From Streptomyces sp. NBC_00154 (GTDB lineage Bacteria; Actinomycetota; Actinomycetes; Streptomycetales; Streptomycetaceae): a DNA stretch of 64,000 bases. Shown here piece by piece: positions 24,175-33,122 of this stretch. Where the stretch lies: contig NZ_JAPEMI010000002.1 in assembly GCF_026342835.1 (NCBI RefSeq), forward strand, positions 1,674,001 through 1,738,000. The letters run 5' to 3'. The notes below the pieces were generated by a model. It was not told where the DNA came from. It made no database searches and was given only the letters and a program-made list of their open reading frames with translations. Both the position numbers and the translations under genes were made by a program. The stretch's first letter is position 1. Every line of letters starts with the position of its first letter.

Positions 24175-25048
24175 GGTTGAGTTTCCGAGGGACGGGGACG
24201 GCTGCCGTTGGGATTCCACTCCGCATGATCCGGTTACCCGCGTCCGGCTCCAGGGCGTCGGGCACGTCAAGGTCAACCAGCACCGAGCCGTGATCGGCAA
24301 GGTCAAGACGATCTCAGTGAAGCGTGAAGGCCGGAAGTGGTTCGTCGTGCTCACCGCCGAGCAGGACCGGCCCGAGCCGCTTCCCGCGACCGGCAGCGTC
24401 GTCGGTATCGACTTGGGCATAGCCAACTTCCTCGCCGACTCGGGCGGCGGCTTCGTCCAGAATCCCCGCCACGGCCGGTGTGCTGCTGACAAGCTCGAAG
24501 CCGCCCAGCGGGCGCTGTGCCGGTTCCCTCGTGTCCGCCGGGACAAGCGCACGCGCAACCATCAGCGCGCGGTGGAGAAGGTCGCCAGCCTGCACGGCAA
24601 GGTGCGTCGCCAACGGCTCGACCACGCGCACAAGACCGCGCTCGGCCTGGTCCGTGAGCACGACTTCATCGCGCACGAAGACCTCAAGATCCGCAACATG
24701 AGCAAGACTCCCGCGCCGAAGCCGGACCCCGACCAGGCCGGCGTGTTCCTGTCCAACGGGGCCGCAGCCAAGGCCGGGCTGAACCGCTCGATAGCTGACG
24801 CCGGTTGGGGGGTGTTCCTGACGATCCTGACGAGCAAGGCTGAGAGTGCCGGCCGGGAGGTGATCGCTGTGGACCCCCGCAACACCTCCAGGCGGTGCCC
24901 CGCATGCGGGCTCACCGCGAAGGAGAACCGGCCCACCCAGGAGAAGTTCCACTGCGTAGGCTGCGGCCACCTCGCGCACGCTGACACGGTGGGAGCCATC
25001 AACGTTCTACGGGCCGGGCTGGCCCGTCGCGAGGCCAAACCGGCTTAG
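24175..25048 (+). pseudogene. tnpB: 5'-truncated IS200/IS605-type TnpB gene
   Basis: From 24175 the DNA matches the complete copy at 42220-43113 base for base over 894 bases, with about eight differences and no gaps, through the end of the gene and the element's right end. Codons for the first 115 residues (the WED/REC part) are missing. The three RuvC residues (GIDLGIANF, HEDLKIRN, HADTVGAIN) and both CxxC pairs remain, but without the N-terminus the protein could not bind guide RNA normally. An open frame running in from antisense of the Rieske gene is accidental. Confidence 0.88.
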
Positions 25049-25068
25049 CGAGAAGCCCCGTCATTTAT
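25030..25068 (+). repeat. Right end of the truncated IS200/IS605-type element
   Basis: The hairpin GGCTT-AGCGAG-AAGCC overlaps the tnpB stop codon and is followed by CCCGTCATTTAT, identical to the right end of the full copy at 43087-43113. The next bases, GGCGAGGAGGAGTCAC, would be its omega-RNA guide. Confidence 0.65.
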
Positions 25069-25297
25069 GGCGAGGAGGAGTCACGAGCGACAAGGTCAGG
25101 CTCACCCCGATGTTGACCTGTCGAGAACCAAGCTGTCGACCGCGGACCTGCGGGGCCTGGGCGCTCAGGTGGGCGAAGCTCTGTGCGTGATCGACCGGGA
25201 GCAAGGAGGCTCCGATGCTTTCGCAGCCCAGAACATCGAGCTTCTGTCGCTACTGACGGCTGAGGATCTACGGGCCGCTCGGGCGGCCGATCGGTAG
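25067..25297 (+). CDS. Short hypothetical protein at an IS junction
   Basis: 76 residues with a coding-like C-terminal half (LRGLGAQVGEALCVIDREQG ... IELLSLLTAEDLRAARAADR). The ATG is made by the junction: AT comes from the end of the TnpB element (TTTAT) and G from the flank. So the original gene probably lost its own start when the element arrived. No family recognised. Confidence 0.4.
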   Translation: MARRSHERQGQAHPDVDLSRTKLSTADLRGLGAQVGEALCVIDREQGGSDAFAAQNIELLSLLTAEDLRAARAADR

Positions 25298-25467
25298 GCC
25301 ATGTCCGCTTGCCACCCTGGCGCGGCGGCCGAAGCACCCCCGGGCGGGAGATCTTGACGACGCGCTCGCCCACGACCTCGCTGCCTCCCTCGGTAGACGT
25401 CCCCGCCGGCCCGCGGCGCGCCGACGGTGTTCTCGCTACTGCCCGTGCGCGGGGAACGGACCGGCCC
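25298..25467. other. Short intergenic stretch, nothing seen
   Basis: 170 bases between converging genes. No hairpin terminator stands out. Confidence 0.3.
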
Positions 25468-26511
25468 TCAGGACGACGCCGGGCAGGGCAGGCTCTGAGG
25501 ACGCGCCGTCCGTACTACCCGGTTCGCGGCCGTCTTCTGTAACAGCCCGTACGCCAGCACGGGCAGTAGCAGATACGGTTTGTCCGGCAGGGCCGTGGTG
25601 ATCAGCACCGCACTGGCGCTGCTGTTGTTCATGCCGCACGCGAGCGTGAGGGACGTGGCGGCGGGCGCGTCCAGACGCAGGACGCGTGCCGCCATCCGGC
25701 CCACCGCGAAAGAGAGCGCGCAGACGAGTGCCGCCACAACCAATGCCGCGGCGAATAGCAGTAGCCGAGGGTGGGTCACGAAGGAGCCGAGGGCGCCGCT
25801 GGCATTCGTATACGTCAGAACCAGTGAGGCCGCCATGGCCACCGGCACAACGACGTGCAGCGCATGCTCAAGTCCGCGTTCGGGCAGCAGTAGCCGGGCC
25901 ACGATGCCCGCTACGCACGGCATCACCACGCCAGTGAGCGCGAAACCTCCGTTCATGGTGGGCCCGGCGGCACCCAGCACGTTCGCGTAGCCGGTGCTGA
26001 GCAGCGGCGCAAGCACACTCACGACGGCCGGGACAGTGAGCGGGCTGACCAGGGTGGAAGCGATCACGAGGCCCACCATGGTCGGTTGGTCGCCGTGGCC
26101 CTCGCTGGTCCACACCGTCGCCCCGGCCGCCACAGGCATCGCTACGATCAGGATCATCGCCGTGATCAGTCCACTGCCGCCGTCCGTGTCGGGCGAGCAC
26201 CGCAGCAGGAACGCCACCAGCGGGATGATCACTATCGGCGCCGCAACGTGCAGAGCCAGCCCCGCCAACAGGGCCCAGGGGCGCCGCAGCAACTGTCCCA
26301 GCGCGTGCACAGGGACCTGGAGCCCTGCCGAGAAGAGCAACAGGGAAAGCAGCAGTGAGGCGGCATGCAGGGTCAGGTCGATGCGGGGCAGCGTGTGCGG
26401 GTGACGTAACCACAAGCCCGGGCCGGGCAGCAGCAGGGCGGCGAGGTACGAGACCGCGACGGCCCTACCGAGTCGTCGCCGCAGCCAGTCCATCGCGCCG
26501 TCGGTGTGCAT
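25468..26511 (-). CDS. Bile acid:sodium symporter (BASS) family transporter
   Basis: 347-residue membrane protein with about ten hydrophobic segments. The conserved BASS signatures are present: LLLFSAGLQVPVHALGQLLRRP early, MILIVAMPVAAGATVWTSEG in the middle, MPCVAGIVARLLLPERGLE, and TLACGMNNSSASAVLITTAL near the C-terminus. Bacterial members import organic anions or pantoate with sodium; the substrate here is unknown. The ATG at 26511 has GAGG at fair distance; 26493 is an alternative. Confidence 0.85.
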   Translation of the reverse strand: MHTDGAMDWLRRRLGRAVAVSYLAALLLPGPGLWLRHPHTLPRIDLTLHAASLLLSLLLFSAGLQVPVHALGQLLRRPWALLAGLALHVAAPIVIIPLVAFLLRCSPDTDGGSGLITAMILIVAMPVAAGATVWTSEGHGDQPTMVGLVIASTLVSPLTVPAVVSVLAPLLSTGYANVLGAAGPTMNGGFALTGVVMPCVAGIVARLLLPERGLEHALHVVVPVAMAASLVLTYTNASGALGSFVTHPRLLLFAAALVVAALVCALSFAVGRMAARVLRLDAPAATSLTLACGMNNSSASAVLITTALPDKPYLLLPVLAYGLLQKTAANRVVRTARPQSLPCPASS

Positions 26512-26556
26512 GGCAGCATGATCCTCGTGTGGGGCCGGCAGGGCAGGTGATGCCAC

Positions 26557-26820
26557 GCGGCAGTCAGGATGCGTTCAGGTTCCCGGTGGCACGGTCGGGC
26601 CTTGTGACCTATGAGAGGTCTGAGAAGCGAGACTCCAGAACTCCGCCTAAACCCGACCCTGGCCCTCGACTGCACTGGAACAAGGTGCCCGGCATTCGTG
26701 GTGGCCGCGTGTCGTCTTGCTCGTCGGTGTCTTTGGGTGGGGTGAAGCCGCCGGCGATTCTCACGTAACAGTCGTCAACCCAGCGGCCGACGCACCGACG
26801 GTGGGCGTCCGCCCGGGATA
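26557..26820. other. Intergenic/decayed DNA upstream of the deacetylase fragment
   Basis: No gene recognised. A small dyad, GACCT-ATGAG-AGGTC, occurs near 26603-26617. A minus-strand frame (VGRWVDDCYVRIAGGFTPP) looks protein-like but could not be assigned. The polysaccharide deacetylase sequence starts abruptly at about 26821, so an insertion boundary is likely here. Confidence 0.35.
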
Positions 26821-27063
26821 AATGTCGCCCCGGTGCTGTGGACCTGCTGGGGCGAGGACTGGCGGGCCAGGGCCACACCCGACAGTGTCCACCGCACCGT
26901 CACGGCCGGCCTGGACGGCGGTGGCACGATCCTGCTTCACGACTCCGACTGCACCTCGACCTCCGGTTCCTGGCGCACCACCCTTGGCGCACTGCCCCGC
27001 CTGCTGGACACCTGCGAGCAACGCGGCCTGCGCGTCGGACCATTGCGGGACCACGGGATGTGA
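26821..27063 (+). pseudogene. C-terminal fragment of a NodB-type polysaccharide deacetylase
   Basis: Frame from 26821 reads APVLWTCWGEDWRARATPDSV, then GLDGGGTILLHDSDCTSTSG and ALPRLLDTCEQRGLRVGPL. This is the end of a NodB-homology deacetylase, where LLHDSD carries the late catalytic His. The N-terminal two thirds, including the metal-binding motifs, are absent. TGA at 27061-27063. Confidence 0.75.
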
Positions 27064-27174
27064 GCGCGGAGCACGTGCCGGCGCTGCGGGAACTGTTCGG
27101 GGAGATCCCGCCACGACGGCCACGGTGCCGCTCCGCGATGCCTCGGAGCCGGCGGTCCGGCCTTCGCCGTCCGC

Positions 27175-27843
27175 TTACCCCGTACCGGGGCCGGCGAGCC
27201 CGAGGTCATAAGCGAGGATCACGGCCTGGATGCGATCGCGGGCACCGATCTTGGCCAGGACGCGGCCCACGTGTGTCTTGACGGTGGACTCGGACACCAC
27301 GAAGCGGGTGGCAATCTCACCGTTGGTCCACCCCTTGCCGATGGCGACGAGGATCTCGCGCTCGCGTTCGGTGAGTGCATCCAGTCTCGGGTCCTCCTCG
27401 GAATCGCTCCGGCGAGCGGGCACGTGCTGGGCGTACTCGTCCAGGAGTCGGCGGGTGAGAGCCGGCGCGATGACGGCGTCGCCGACGGCGACGGCGCGGA
27501 TGCCGGCGAGGAGTTCCTCGGGGCGCGCATCCTTGAGGAGGAAGCCGCTGGCTCCGGCCCGGAGGGCGGCGTGGACGTATTCGTCGAGGTCGAAAGTGGT
27601 CAGCACGAGAACGCGGGAGCGGCCGCCGGCGGCGGTGATCCGGCGGGTGGCCTCGATGCCGTCCATACCTGGCATGCGTACGTCCATGAGGACGACGTCG
27701 GGACGCAGCTCGGCGGTCTTACGGACGGCCTCGGCGCCGTGCGCGGCCTCACCGACCACCTCCGTCTCGGAGATGGAGTCGAGCAGCACCCGAAAACCGT
27801 AGCGCTGGAGCGGCTGGTCGTCCACGATGAGCACTGTGGTCAC
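27175..27843 (-). CDS. NarL/FixJ-type response regulator
   Basis: 222 residues. The receiver domain (1-120) has acidic Asp8/Asp9 in IVDDQP, the phospho-acceptor Asp54 in VLMDVRMPG and Lys104 in FLLKDA. The C-terminal LuxR helix-turn-helix runs from LTEREREILVAIGKGWTNGEIATRFVVSESTVKTHVGRVLAKI. GTG 27843 overlaps the kinase stop. It is the last gene of an ABC-kinase-regulator operon, so it probably controls that operon or a cell-envelope stress response. Confidence 0.92.
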   Translation of the reverse strand: MTTVLIVDDQPLQRYGFRVLLDSISETEVVGEAAHGAEAVRKTAELRPDVVLMDVRMPGMDGIEATRRITAAGGRSRVLVLTTFDLDEYVHAALRAGASGFLLKDARPEELLAGIRAVAVGDAVIAPALTRRLLDEYAQHVPARRSDSEEDPRLDALTEREREILVAIGKGWTNGEIATRFVVSESTVKTHVGRVLAKIGARDRIQAVILAYDLGLAGPGTG

Positions 27844-29156
27844 CTGGCACCGGCCCGGGGCGTCATGTCGAGGGTGGCCTCCACCGCCCATCCCCCACCG
27901 GTCGCGGGTCCGGCGCTGACGTTCCCTCCGTAGAGCGCCACTCGTTCTCGCATGCCCACCAGTCCGTGTCCTTCCTCGTTCCGTGATCCGGGGCGTTCCG
28001 CCGGGCCGTCGTCCCGGACCCGGATGACCAGCCGGACATCCTTGACGACCACCGACAGTTTCACCCGCGTGCCGGCCCCGGCGTGCTTCAGGCTGTTCGT
28101 GAGGGCTTCCTGAACGATGCGGTAGACCGTCAACTGCATCCCGCCGTCCAAGGCACCCAGGTCGCCGGCGGTCCGGTAGACGATGTCCAGGCCGGCGGTG
28201 CGCACACCGTCGCACAGCGCCTCGATGTCCATGAGATCGGGCTGCGGACTCAGTTCAGGCGTGACGGGAGGGCCGTCCGACGCCTCCCGCAGCACGCCGA
28301 GCACGCGCCGCAGTTCACCGAGAGCAGTCCGGCCTGTGTCGCCGATGAGCTGCAGGGCCTCTTTGCCACGTTCGGGAGCCGCATCCGTGGCATACACACC
28401 GGCGTCAGCGAGGGTGATCATGATGGCCAGGTTGTGGCCGACGATGTCGTGCATCTCGCGGGCGACCCGCGTCCGCTCGGTGGCGGTCGCGAGCCTGCTG
28501 CGCTGGTCACGTTCGATCTCCAGGCGGGCCGCGCGTTCCCGCAGCCCCGCCAGCTGGGCCCGGCGGGTCCGTACCATCAGACCGAGTGCCAGGGCCGCGG
28601 TCGCGGTGCTCAGCAGGAAGAACAGCGCGTCCCAGACGGACACCGCCGCCGACGCGCGTACCGCGACCAGCACCATCCCCGCCGCCATGGTCCCGCAGGC
28701 CCACGGCAACTGCCGCGGCCGCCCGTGCAGGGCGAGGCTGTACAGAGCGATGAACAGGGCAACGTCCGCGCGCAGCGCGGCGCCCAGCGACCACTGGAGG
28801 GCGAACACCGCCGCGATGGTGCCGAAGGCCGCCATGGGCCTGCGCCGACGCCACAGCAGCGGCAGCACCAGACCGGCCTGCAGGGCCAGCGTGACCGCCG
28901 GGGGAAGCAAGGTGAAGGCGAGTCGGAACCGGCGTGGACCATCGCCGTCCCCGGCACCGCCGTGCAACAGGTCCGGCAGGCAGAACATGAGGAAGACCAG
29001 CATCACCACCGTGGTGTCCAGTACCCATGAATGTGCCCGGTCCGCCTGCCGCAGCCGCTGGCCGCCCCGGGAGAGACGGGCGACCAGCGGCCCCATCCCG
29101 CTGGCTTCGTCGGCGGACATGGGTGTCGTCAAGGAGGTCACCTGCCCATGGTGCAT
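27840..29156 (-). CDS. Sensor histidine kinase, HisKA_3 type
   Basis: 438 residues. The N-terminal half has about five hydrophobic segments with little outside the membrane. A coiled linker follows (RERAARLEIERDQR), then the dimerisation/phosphoacceptor motif ERTRVAREMHDIVGHNLA (His in EMHD), and the HATPase_c domain with QLTVYRIVQEALTNSLKHA (N box) and GHGLVGMRERV (G box). Cytoplasm-facing intramembrane sensors of this type often partner with the ABC transporter encoded beside them. ATG 29156 is 4 bases after the permease stop; ATG 29120 is an alternative. Confidence 0.9.
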   Translation of the reverse strand: MHHGQVTSLTTPMSADEASGMGPLVARLSRGGQRLRQADRAHSWVLDTTVVMLVFLMFCLPDLLHGGAGDGDGPRRFRLAFTLLPPAVTLALQAGLVLPLLWRRRRPMAAFGTIAAVFALQWSLGAALRADVALFIALYSLALHGRPRQLPWACGTMAAGMVLVAVRASAAVSVWDALFFLLSTATAALALGLMVRTRRAQLAGLRERAARLEIERDQRSRLATATERTRVAREMHDIVGHNLAIMITLADAGVYATDAAPERGKEALQLIGDTGRTALGELRRVLGVLREASDGPPVTPELSPQPDLMDIEALCDGVRTAGLDIVYRTAGDLGALDGGMQLTVYRIVQEALTNSLKHAGAGTRVKLSVVVKDVRLVIRVRDDGPAERPGSRNEEGHGLVGMRERVALYGGNVSAGPATGGGWAVEATLDMTPRAGAR

Positions 29157-29160
29157 GCGA

Positions 29161-30000
29161 TCAGACGTCGCTGCGCACGAGCCGGTATGCCGCCCCCGCC
29201 AGGGCGAGTGCCGTCCAGGCGAGGAAGACCAGCAGCCCGGCCGTGGGCGACAGCGTGGTGGTGTCGTGCGTCAGGGCGAACATCGACTCGCCCGCGTTGC
29301 TCGGCAGGTAGGGACTGATGTCGTCCTGCCAGGAGCTGGGGAGCAGCGACACGAGCCCCGGGATCAGCATCAAGGCGGCGACCAGCACCGAGATGCCGCC
29401 GGCCACCGACCGCAGCAGCGCGCCCAGGGCGGTGCCGATCACGCCGACCAGGCCGAGGTAGAGCGCGGCGCCCAGCAGGCTTCGCAGGACTCCCGCGTCC
29501 GTCAGGCCCATCGCGGCGGGGGTGCCGGAGACGATGCCGCTGCCGAACAGGAAGGCGACGAACGCGCCGAGCGTGCCGACCGCCAGCGTGACCAGCCCGA
29601 ACACGGCCGCCTTGGACCACAGCACCGGCAGCCGGCGCGGTACGGCCGCCAGCGTCGAGCGGATCATGCCGGTGGAATACTCCCCCGCCGTGACCAGCAC
29701 GCCGAGCACGCCCAGGGCGAGCTGGGCGAAGTTGGTGCCGAAGAGAGACAGGCTCACGGCCGTGGCGTCAGCGAAGTCCCGGTCCAGGTGACCGGAGCCG
29801 ATGCCGGACTTGTAGCGGCTCGCGGCGATCAGCCCGAAGGCGACGAGGAAGAGCAGTCCGAGGCTCAGAGTGATCCACGTCGAGCGCAGCGACCACAGCT
29901 TGGCCCACTCGGAGGACAGCACGCGCCGTCCGGTCACCCGGTAGGCGGGGCGGGCGGGGCCGGGCGAGGGTGCCTCGACGGTCGCGGTGAGGGTGCTCAT
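29161..30000 (-). CDS. ABC transporter permease (ABC-2 type)
   Basis: 279 residues with about six membrane spans and a conserved N-terminal SSEWAKLWSLRSTW, typical of actinobacterial ABC-2 permeases. A large loop separates TM1 and TM2, and the protein ends AYRLVRSDV. Its ATG overlaps the ATPase stop as ATGA. With the ATPase it would export a peptide, lipid or drug; the exact cargo cannot be read from sequence. Confidence 0.88.
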   Translation of the reverse strand: MSTLTATVEAPSPGPARPAYRVTGRRVLSSEWAKLWSLRSTWITLSLGLLFLVAFGLIAASRYKSGIGSGHLDRDFADATAVSLSLFGTNFAQLALGVLGVLVTAGEYSTGMIRSTLAAVPRRLPVLWSKAAVFGLVTLAVGTLGAFVAFLFGSGIVSGTPAAMGLTDAGVLRSLLGAALYLGLVGVIGTALGALLRSVAGGISVLVAALMLIPGLVSLLPSSWQDDISPYLPSNAGESMFALTHDTTTLSPTAGLLVFLAWTALALAGAAYRLVRSDV

Positions 30001-30944
30001 GCCGCCCTCCCGTCGGCCGCGAGGAGGTCGATGCCGGTCGTGGAGCCGTGGTACTCCACGGCATCCTTGGTCAGGTTCATGAACGCCTCCTCCAACGACA
30101 CCGTCCGCGCACTCAGTTCGAACAGCGCGATTCCGTGCTCGGCCGCCTTCAGGCCGATCTCGCGGGCGGTCAGCCCGGTCACCTGAAGTTCCTCGGAGCC
30201 GGCGCGGCCCGTGGCGTCGACACCGGGACCGGCCAGTACGTCCCGCAGCCTCGCCGGGTCCTGCGTGGCCACCTTCACCATGTCGCCGCCCGCCTCGCGG
30301 ACGAGGTCCCGCACGGTCGTGTCGGCCAGCAGCCGGCCACGACCCACGATGATGAGATGGTCTGCCACCAGGGCCATCTCGCTCATCAGATGGGACGACA
30401 CGAACACGGTCCGGCCCTCCTCAGCGAGCGCCTTCAGCAGGTTGCGGATCCAGAGCACGCCTTCCGGGTCCAGCCCGTTGACCGGCTCGTCCAGCATCAC
30501 GGTCTGCGGATCGCCGAGGAGTGCCGCCGCGATGCCGAGCCGCTGGCCCATCCCGAGGGAGAAGGCGCCTGCCCGCTTCTTCGCCACACTCCCCAGCCCC
30601 GCGAGGTCGATGACCTCGTCGACCCGGCAACGGGGAATCCCATGCGTCAGTGCGAGCGCCATCAGGTGATTGTGGGCCGAGCGGCCCGGGTGAATCGATT
30701 TCGCCTCCAGAAGGGCCCCGACCTCCTGAAGCGGTGCCTCGTGCCGGGCGTAGTGGCGGCCGTTGACCTTGACGGAGCCGCTCGACGGAGCATCGAGCCC
30801 GATGATCATCCGCATGGTCGTCGACTTCCCGGCTCCGTTGGGCCCCAGGAAACCGGTCACCATGCCCGGCCTGACGGCGAAGTCCAGCCCGTCGACGGCA
30901 GTCTTCTCGCCGTACCTCTTGGTCAGCTGCTGTGCGTCGATCAT
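29997..30944 (-). CDS. ABC transporter ATP-binding protein
   Basis: 315 residues. Walker A GPNGAGKST at residues 34-42, signature segment SLGMGQRLGIAAALL in place of LSGGQ, Walker B TVMLDEPVNGLD and the switch His in VSSHLMSE. The C-terminal extension (DLVREAGGDMVKVATQDPARL) is typical of bacitracin/lantibiotic-type exporters. ATG 30944 follows AGGAAGAAA. First gene of the operon ATPase-permease-kinase-regulator, with overlapping or near-overlapping junctions throughout. Confidence 0.92.
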   Translation of the reverse strand: MIDAQQLTKRYGEKTAVDGLDFAVRPGMVTGFLGPNGAGKSTTMRMIIGLDAPSSGSVKVNGRHYARHEAPLQEVGALLEAKSIHPGRSAHNHLMALALTHGIPRCRVDEVIDLAGLGSVAKKRAGAFSLGMGQRLGIAAALLGDPQTVMLDEPVNGLDPEGVLWIRNLLKALAEEGRTVFVSSHLMSEMALVADHLIIVGRGRLLADTTVRDLVREAGGDMVKVATQDPARLRDVLAGPGVDATGRAGSEELQVTGLTAREIGLKAAEHGIALFELSARTVSLEEAFMNLTKDAVEYHGSTTGIDLLAADGRAA

Positions 30945-31142
30945 TCGTGTTTCTTCCTGTCGGAGACCGGCGCCAGTCCTTCGCCCCTGACGCCTCACCA
31001 ACCACGCTAGGGACCAAAACGCCCCGATTCGGTGGTACCGGGGGCTGATCCGCGCCCATCGCGTCGTACCCCGGTACTACGTGCCGCCGCTCCGGCGCGC
31101 TGTTCAGGTTGTGTTCAGGCACGGCGTGCCAACGTGCGGATC

Positions 31143-31934
31143 ATGACCACAGAGCACGTCCTCGACGACCAGCCCCTCGTCCCCGTACGCCGGATGGCGA
31201 ACAAGGTGCCAGAGGTGACCGTCTACTTCTGGATCGTCAAGGTGCTGACCACCGGCATGGGCGAGACGGCGTCGGACCTCCTGGCCCGCCTGCTCGGTCC
31301 GGTTCCGGCAGTCACTCTCGGCGGCCTCGCCCTGATGGCCGCCCTCGCCGTGCAGTTCGCTCTCCGTCAGTACGTCGCCTGGGCCTACTGGACCGCCGTC
31401 GTCATGGTCAGCGTGTTCGGCACCATGGCAGCCGACGTCCTGCACGTCGGCCTCGGCGTACCGTACGCCGTGTCGGCGCCGGCCTTCCTTGCCGTACTGG
31501 CCGCGGTCTTCGTCCTCTGGTACGCGAGCGAACGGACCCTGTCCATCCACAGCATCCGCACCCGCCGCCGCGAGACGTTCTACTGGGCGGCCGTCCTCGC
31601 CACATTCGCCCTCGGCACCGCCGCGGGCGACCTCACCGCCACCGTCGGGTTCGGCTACCTGGGCTCGGTCGCCCTTTTCGCGGCCGCCATCTGCGAGCCC
31701 GCACTGACCCACCGCTTCGGCGCCCTGAACGCGGTGCCCGCCTTCTGGACCGCGTACGTCATCACCCGTCCCCTCGGCGCCTCCCTCGCCGACTGGATGG
31801 CACTCGGGCACGCCCGCGGTGGACTCGGCCTCGGATTGGCACCGGTCACCCTCGCGTGGACGGCCGCGATCATCGGATTCGTCGGCTACCTGGCCGTGTC
31901 ACAGCGCAACACACGCGCCCATCACGCAGCCTGA
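31143..31934 (+). CDS. COG4705-family membrane protein
   Basis: 263 residues with about seven hydrophobic segments. The conserved start NKVPEVTVYFWIVKVLTTGMGETASDLL, and the parallel KVLTTGMGE / TVGFGYLGSVALF repeats around TERTLSIHSI-like loops, fit COG4705, a family of unknown function often encoded beside two-component systems and related to putative manganese or solute carriers. It is divergent from the ABC/two-component operon and may be a target of its regulator. ATG 31143 was chosen; no strong ribosome site is visible. Confidence 0.75.
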   Translation: MTTEHVLDDQPLVPVRRMANKVPEVTVYFWIVKVLTTGMGETASDLLARLLGPVPAVTLGGLALMAALAVQFALRQYVAWAYWTAVVMVSVFGTMAADVLHVGLGVPYAVSAPAFLAVLAAVFVLWYASERTLSIHSIRTRRRETFYWAAVLATFALGTAAGDLTATVGFGYLGSVALFAAAICEPALTHRFGALNAVPAFWTAYVITRPLGASLADWMALGHARGGLGLGLAPVTLAWTAAIIGFVGYLAVSQRNTRAHHAA

Positions 31935-33122
31935 GGGTCAGAACGCGCCACGGTGCGGGCTGGCCACCACCCGCGGATCAGCCGAGACCGAGCATCGGCG
32001 GCAATTTCAGAGCCGAACGGCCGTTGACGTGGACGCGGCGCGCAGCCTCACGCCCGGATGCGAATCAACGAAGGGCCGAATCCCGACCTCCTTGGTGACT
32101 TTCAGGAACGGCCGGAATCGGTTCGAGGCCATAGGAGACTGCCGCGATACCTCTTCTCCACAGGAGGAGGGGCAGGTTTCCTTATCCTTCGTCTGATCCC
32201 ATTTCGGGACCGGCCATCGGTCACGTTCCTGGCTGCCCCGTGGGCAAGCCTGTCGCCGGTCCTGTGGGCACGCTTTCGCCAGCTGGGGGCAAGCCTGTAA
32301 GTACCGGCTTGCCCGGCGTCTGTAAAGAGAGTGTGGCGGTGTCGGTTCCGGCCTCTGACGTCGCTGCCGACGGCGGTAGCGTCCGAGCATGGCGATTGCC
32401 CTGGATCCGGTCCTGCCTGAGAAGTCTCTGCCACGTCCCGAGATCACCTATATAGGGTGCGCGCAGTGCGGGACGGAGATCGCGGGTCTCGATGGCCGGT
32501 ACGAGTGCGCGGGTTGCGGCTGAGTCAATGACTGGTCCGCGGGCTACAGTACGCTCCCCGAGATCGGGCGCCCGGCGTGAACCGTCCTTCCGCAGCGGAG
32601 CTCTGCCGGTCTGGAGCCGGGGTGGGAAACGTGGCTGCCAACTGCCCGTGACACGGGAAGCTAGGCCGACGAATCCGTGCTTTCGTCCCGCCCCACGTGA
32701 GCCCTCAGTTTAGGCAGTTGACCAGTGCTTTTTCGGTGCTGTGCTGGGTTGCATGATGACGTTCAAGCAGGTCAGGAAGGGCTCCGCGTACAAGTATTAC
32801 GGGCGATCGGTGATGGCCGTCGGCCGCGGGGGAGGGGCCTGGAGCAGGCGCAGGAGGAGACGTGTGTCCCGCCGGGAGTGTGGATGGGCCGGGGGCTGCC
32901 CGCGGTCGGTCTGGTGGCCGGGGCGCGGGTCACCGAGTGGCAGATACGGAACCTGTTCGGCGAAGCCACCCGGACGCGGACCGCATCGTTGCCGACCGTC
33001 TTGCCGCCGGCGACAGTCCCGCAGCGTCCACGCGCGCGTCCCGGCTCGACTACTGGCTGCGTTCGACAGGATAAGCCCAGGTCGGAGAGGTGCGGACTGG
33101 ACGCCGCAGCTAGATTGGAAAC
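31935..33122. other. 1.2-kb region with one small gene and otherwise unexplained sequence
   Basis: Apart from the small zinc-ribbon gene at 32389 no gene is supported. GGGCAAGCCTGT occurs twice (around 32243 and 32287), with GCTTGCCC in inverted form near 32310, so the segment can fold. The stretch 32560-32720 has several short GC stems (for example CTGCCCGTGACACGGG) and looks like a structured RNA or an element end, but it fits no family I can name. Confidence 0.4.
32389..32523 (+). CDS. Small zinc-ribbon protein
   Basis: 44 residues, starting MAIALDPVLPEK and ending CAQCGTEIAGLDGRYECAGCG: two CxxC knuckles about 13 residues apart, the minimum for a zinc ribbon. The gene is short and has only a weak ribosome site, but the precise CxxC spacing and the stop directly after the second knuckle make chance unlikely. 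Function unknown. Confidence 0.55.
   Translation: MAIALDPVLPEKSLPRPEITYIGCAQCGTEIAGLDGRYECAGCG

Noticed and set aside
32560..32720. Cobalamin riboswitch or group II intron
   Set aside because: Some fragments (GGGAAACGTGG, CTGCCAACTGCCCG) look vaguely similar, but the B12 box and a domain V hairpin are missing.
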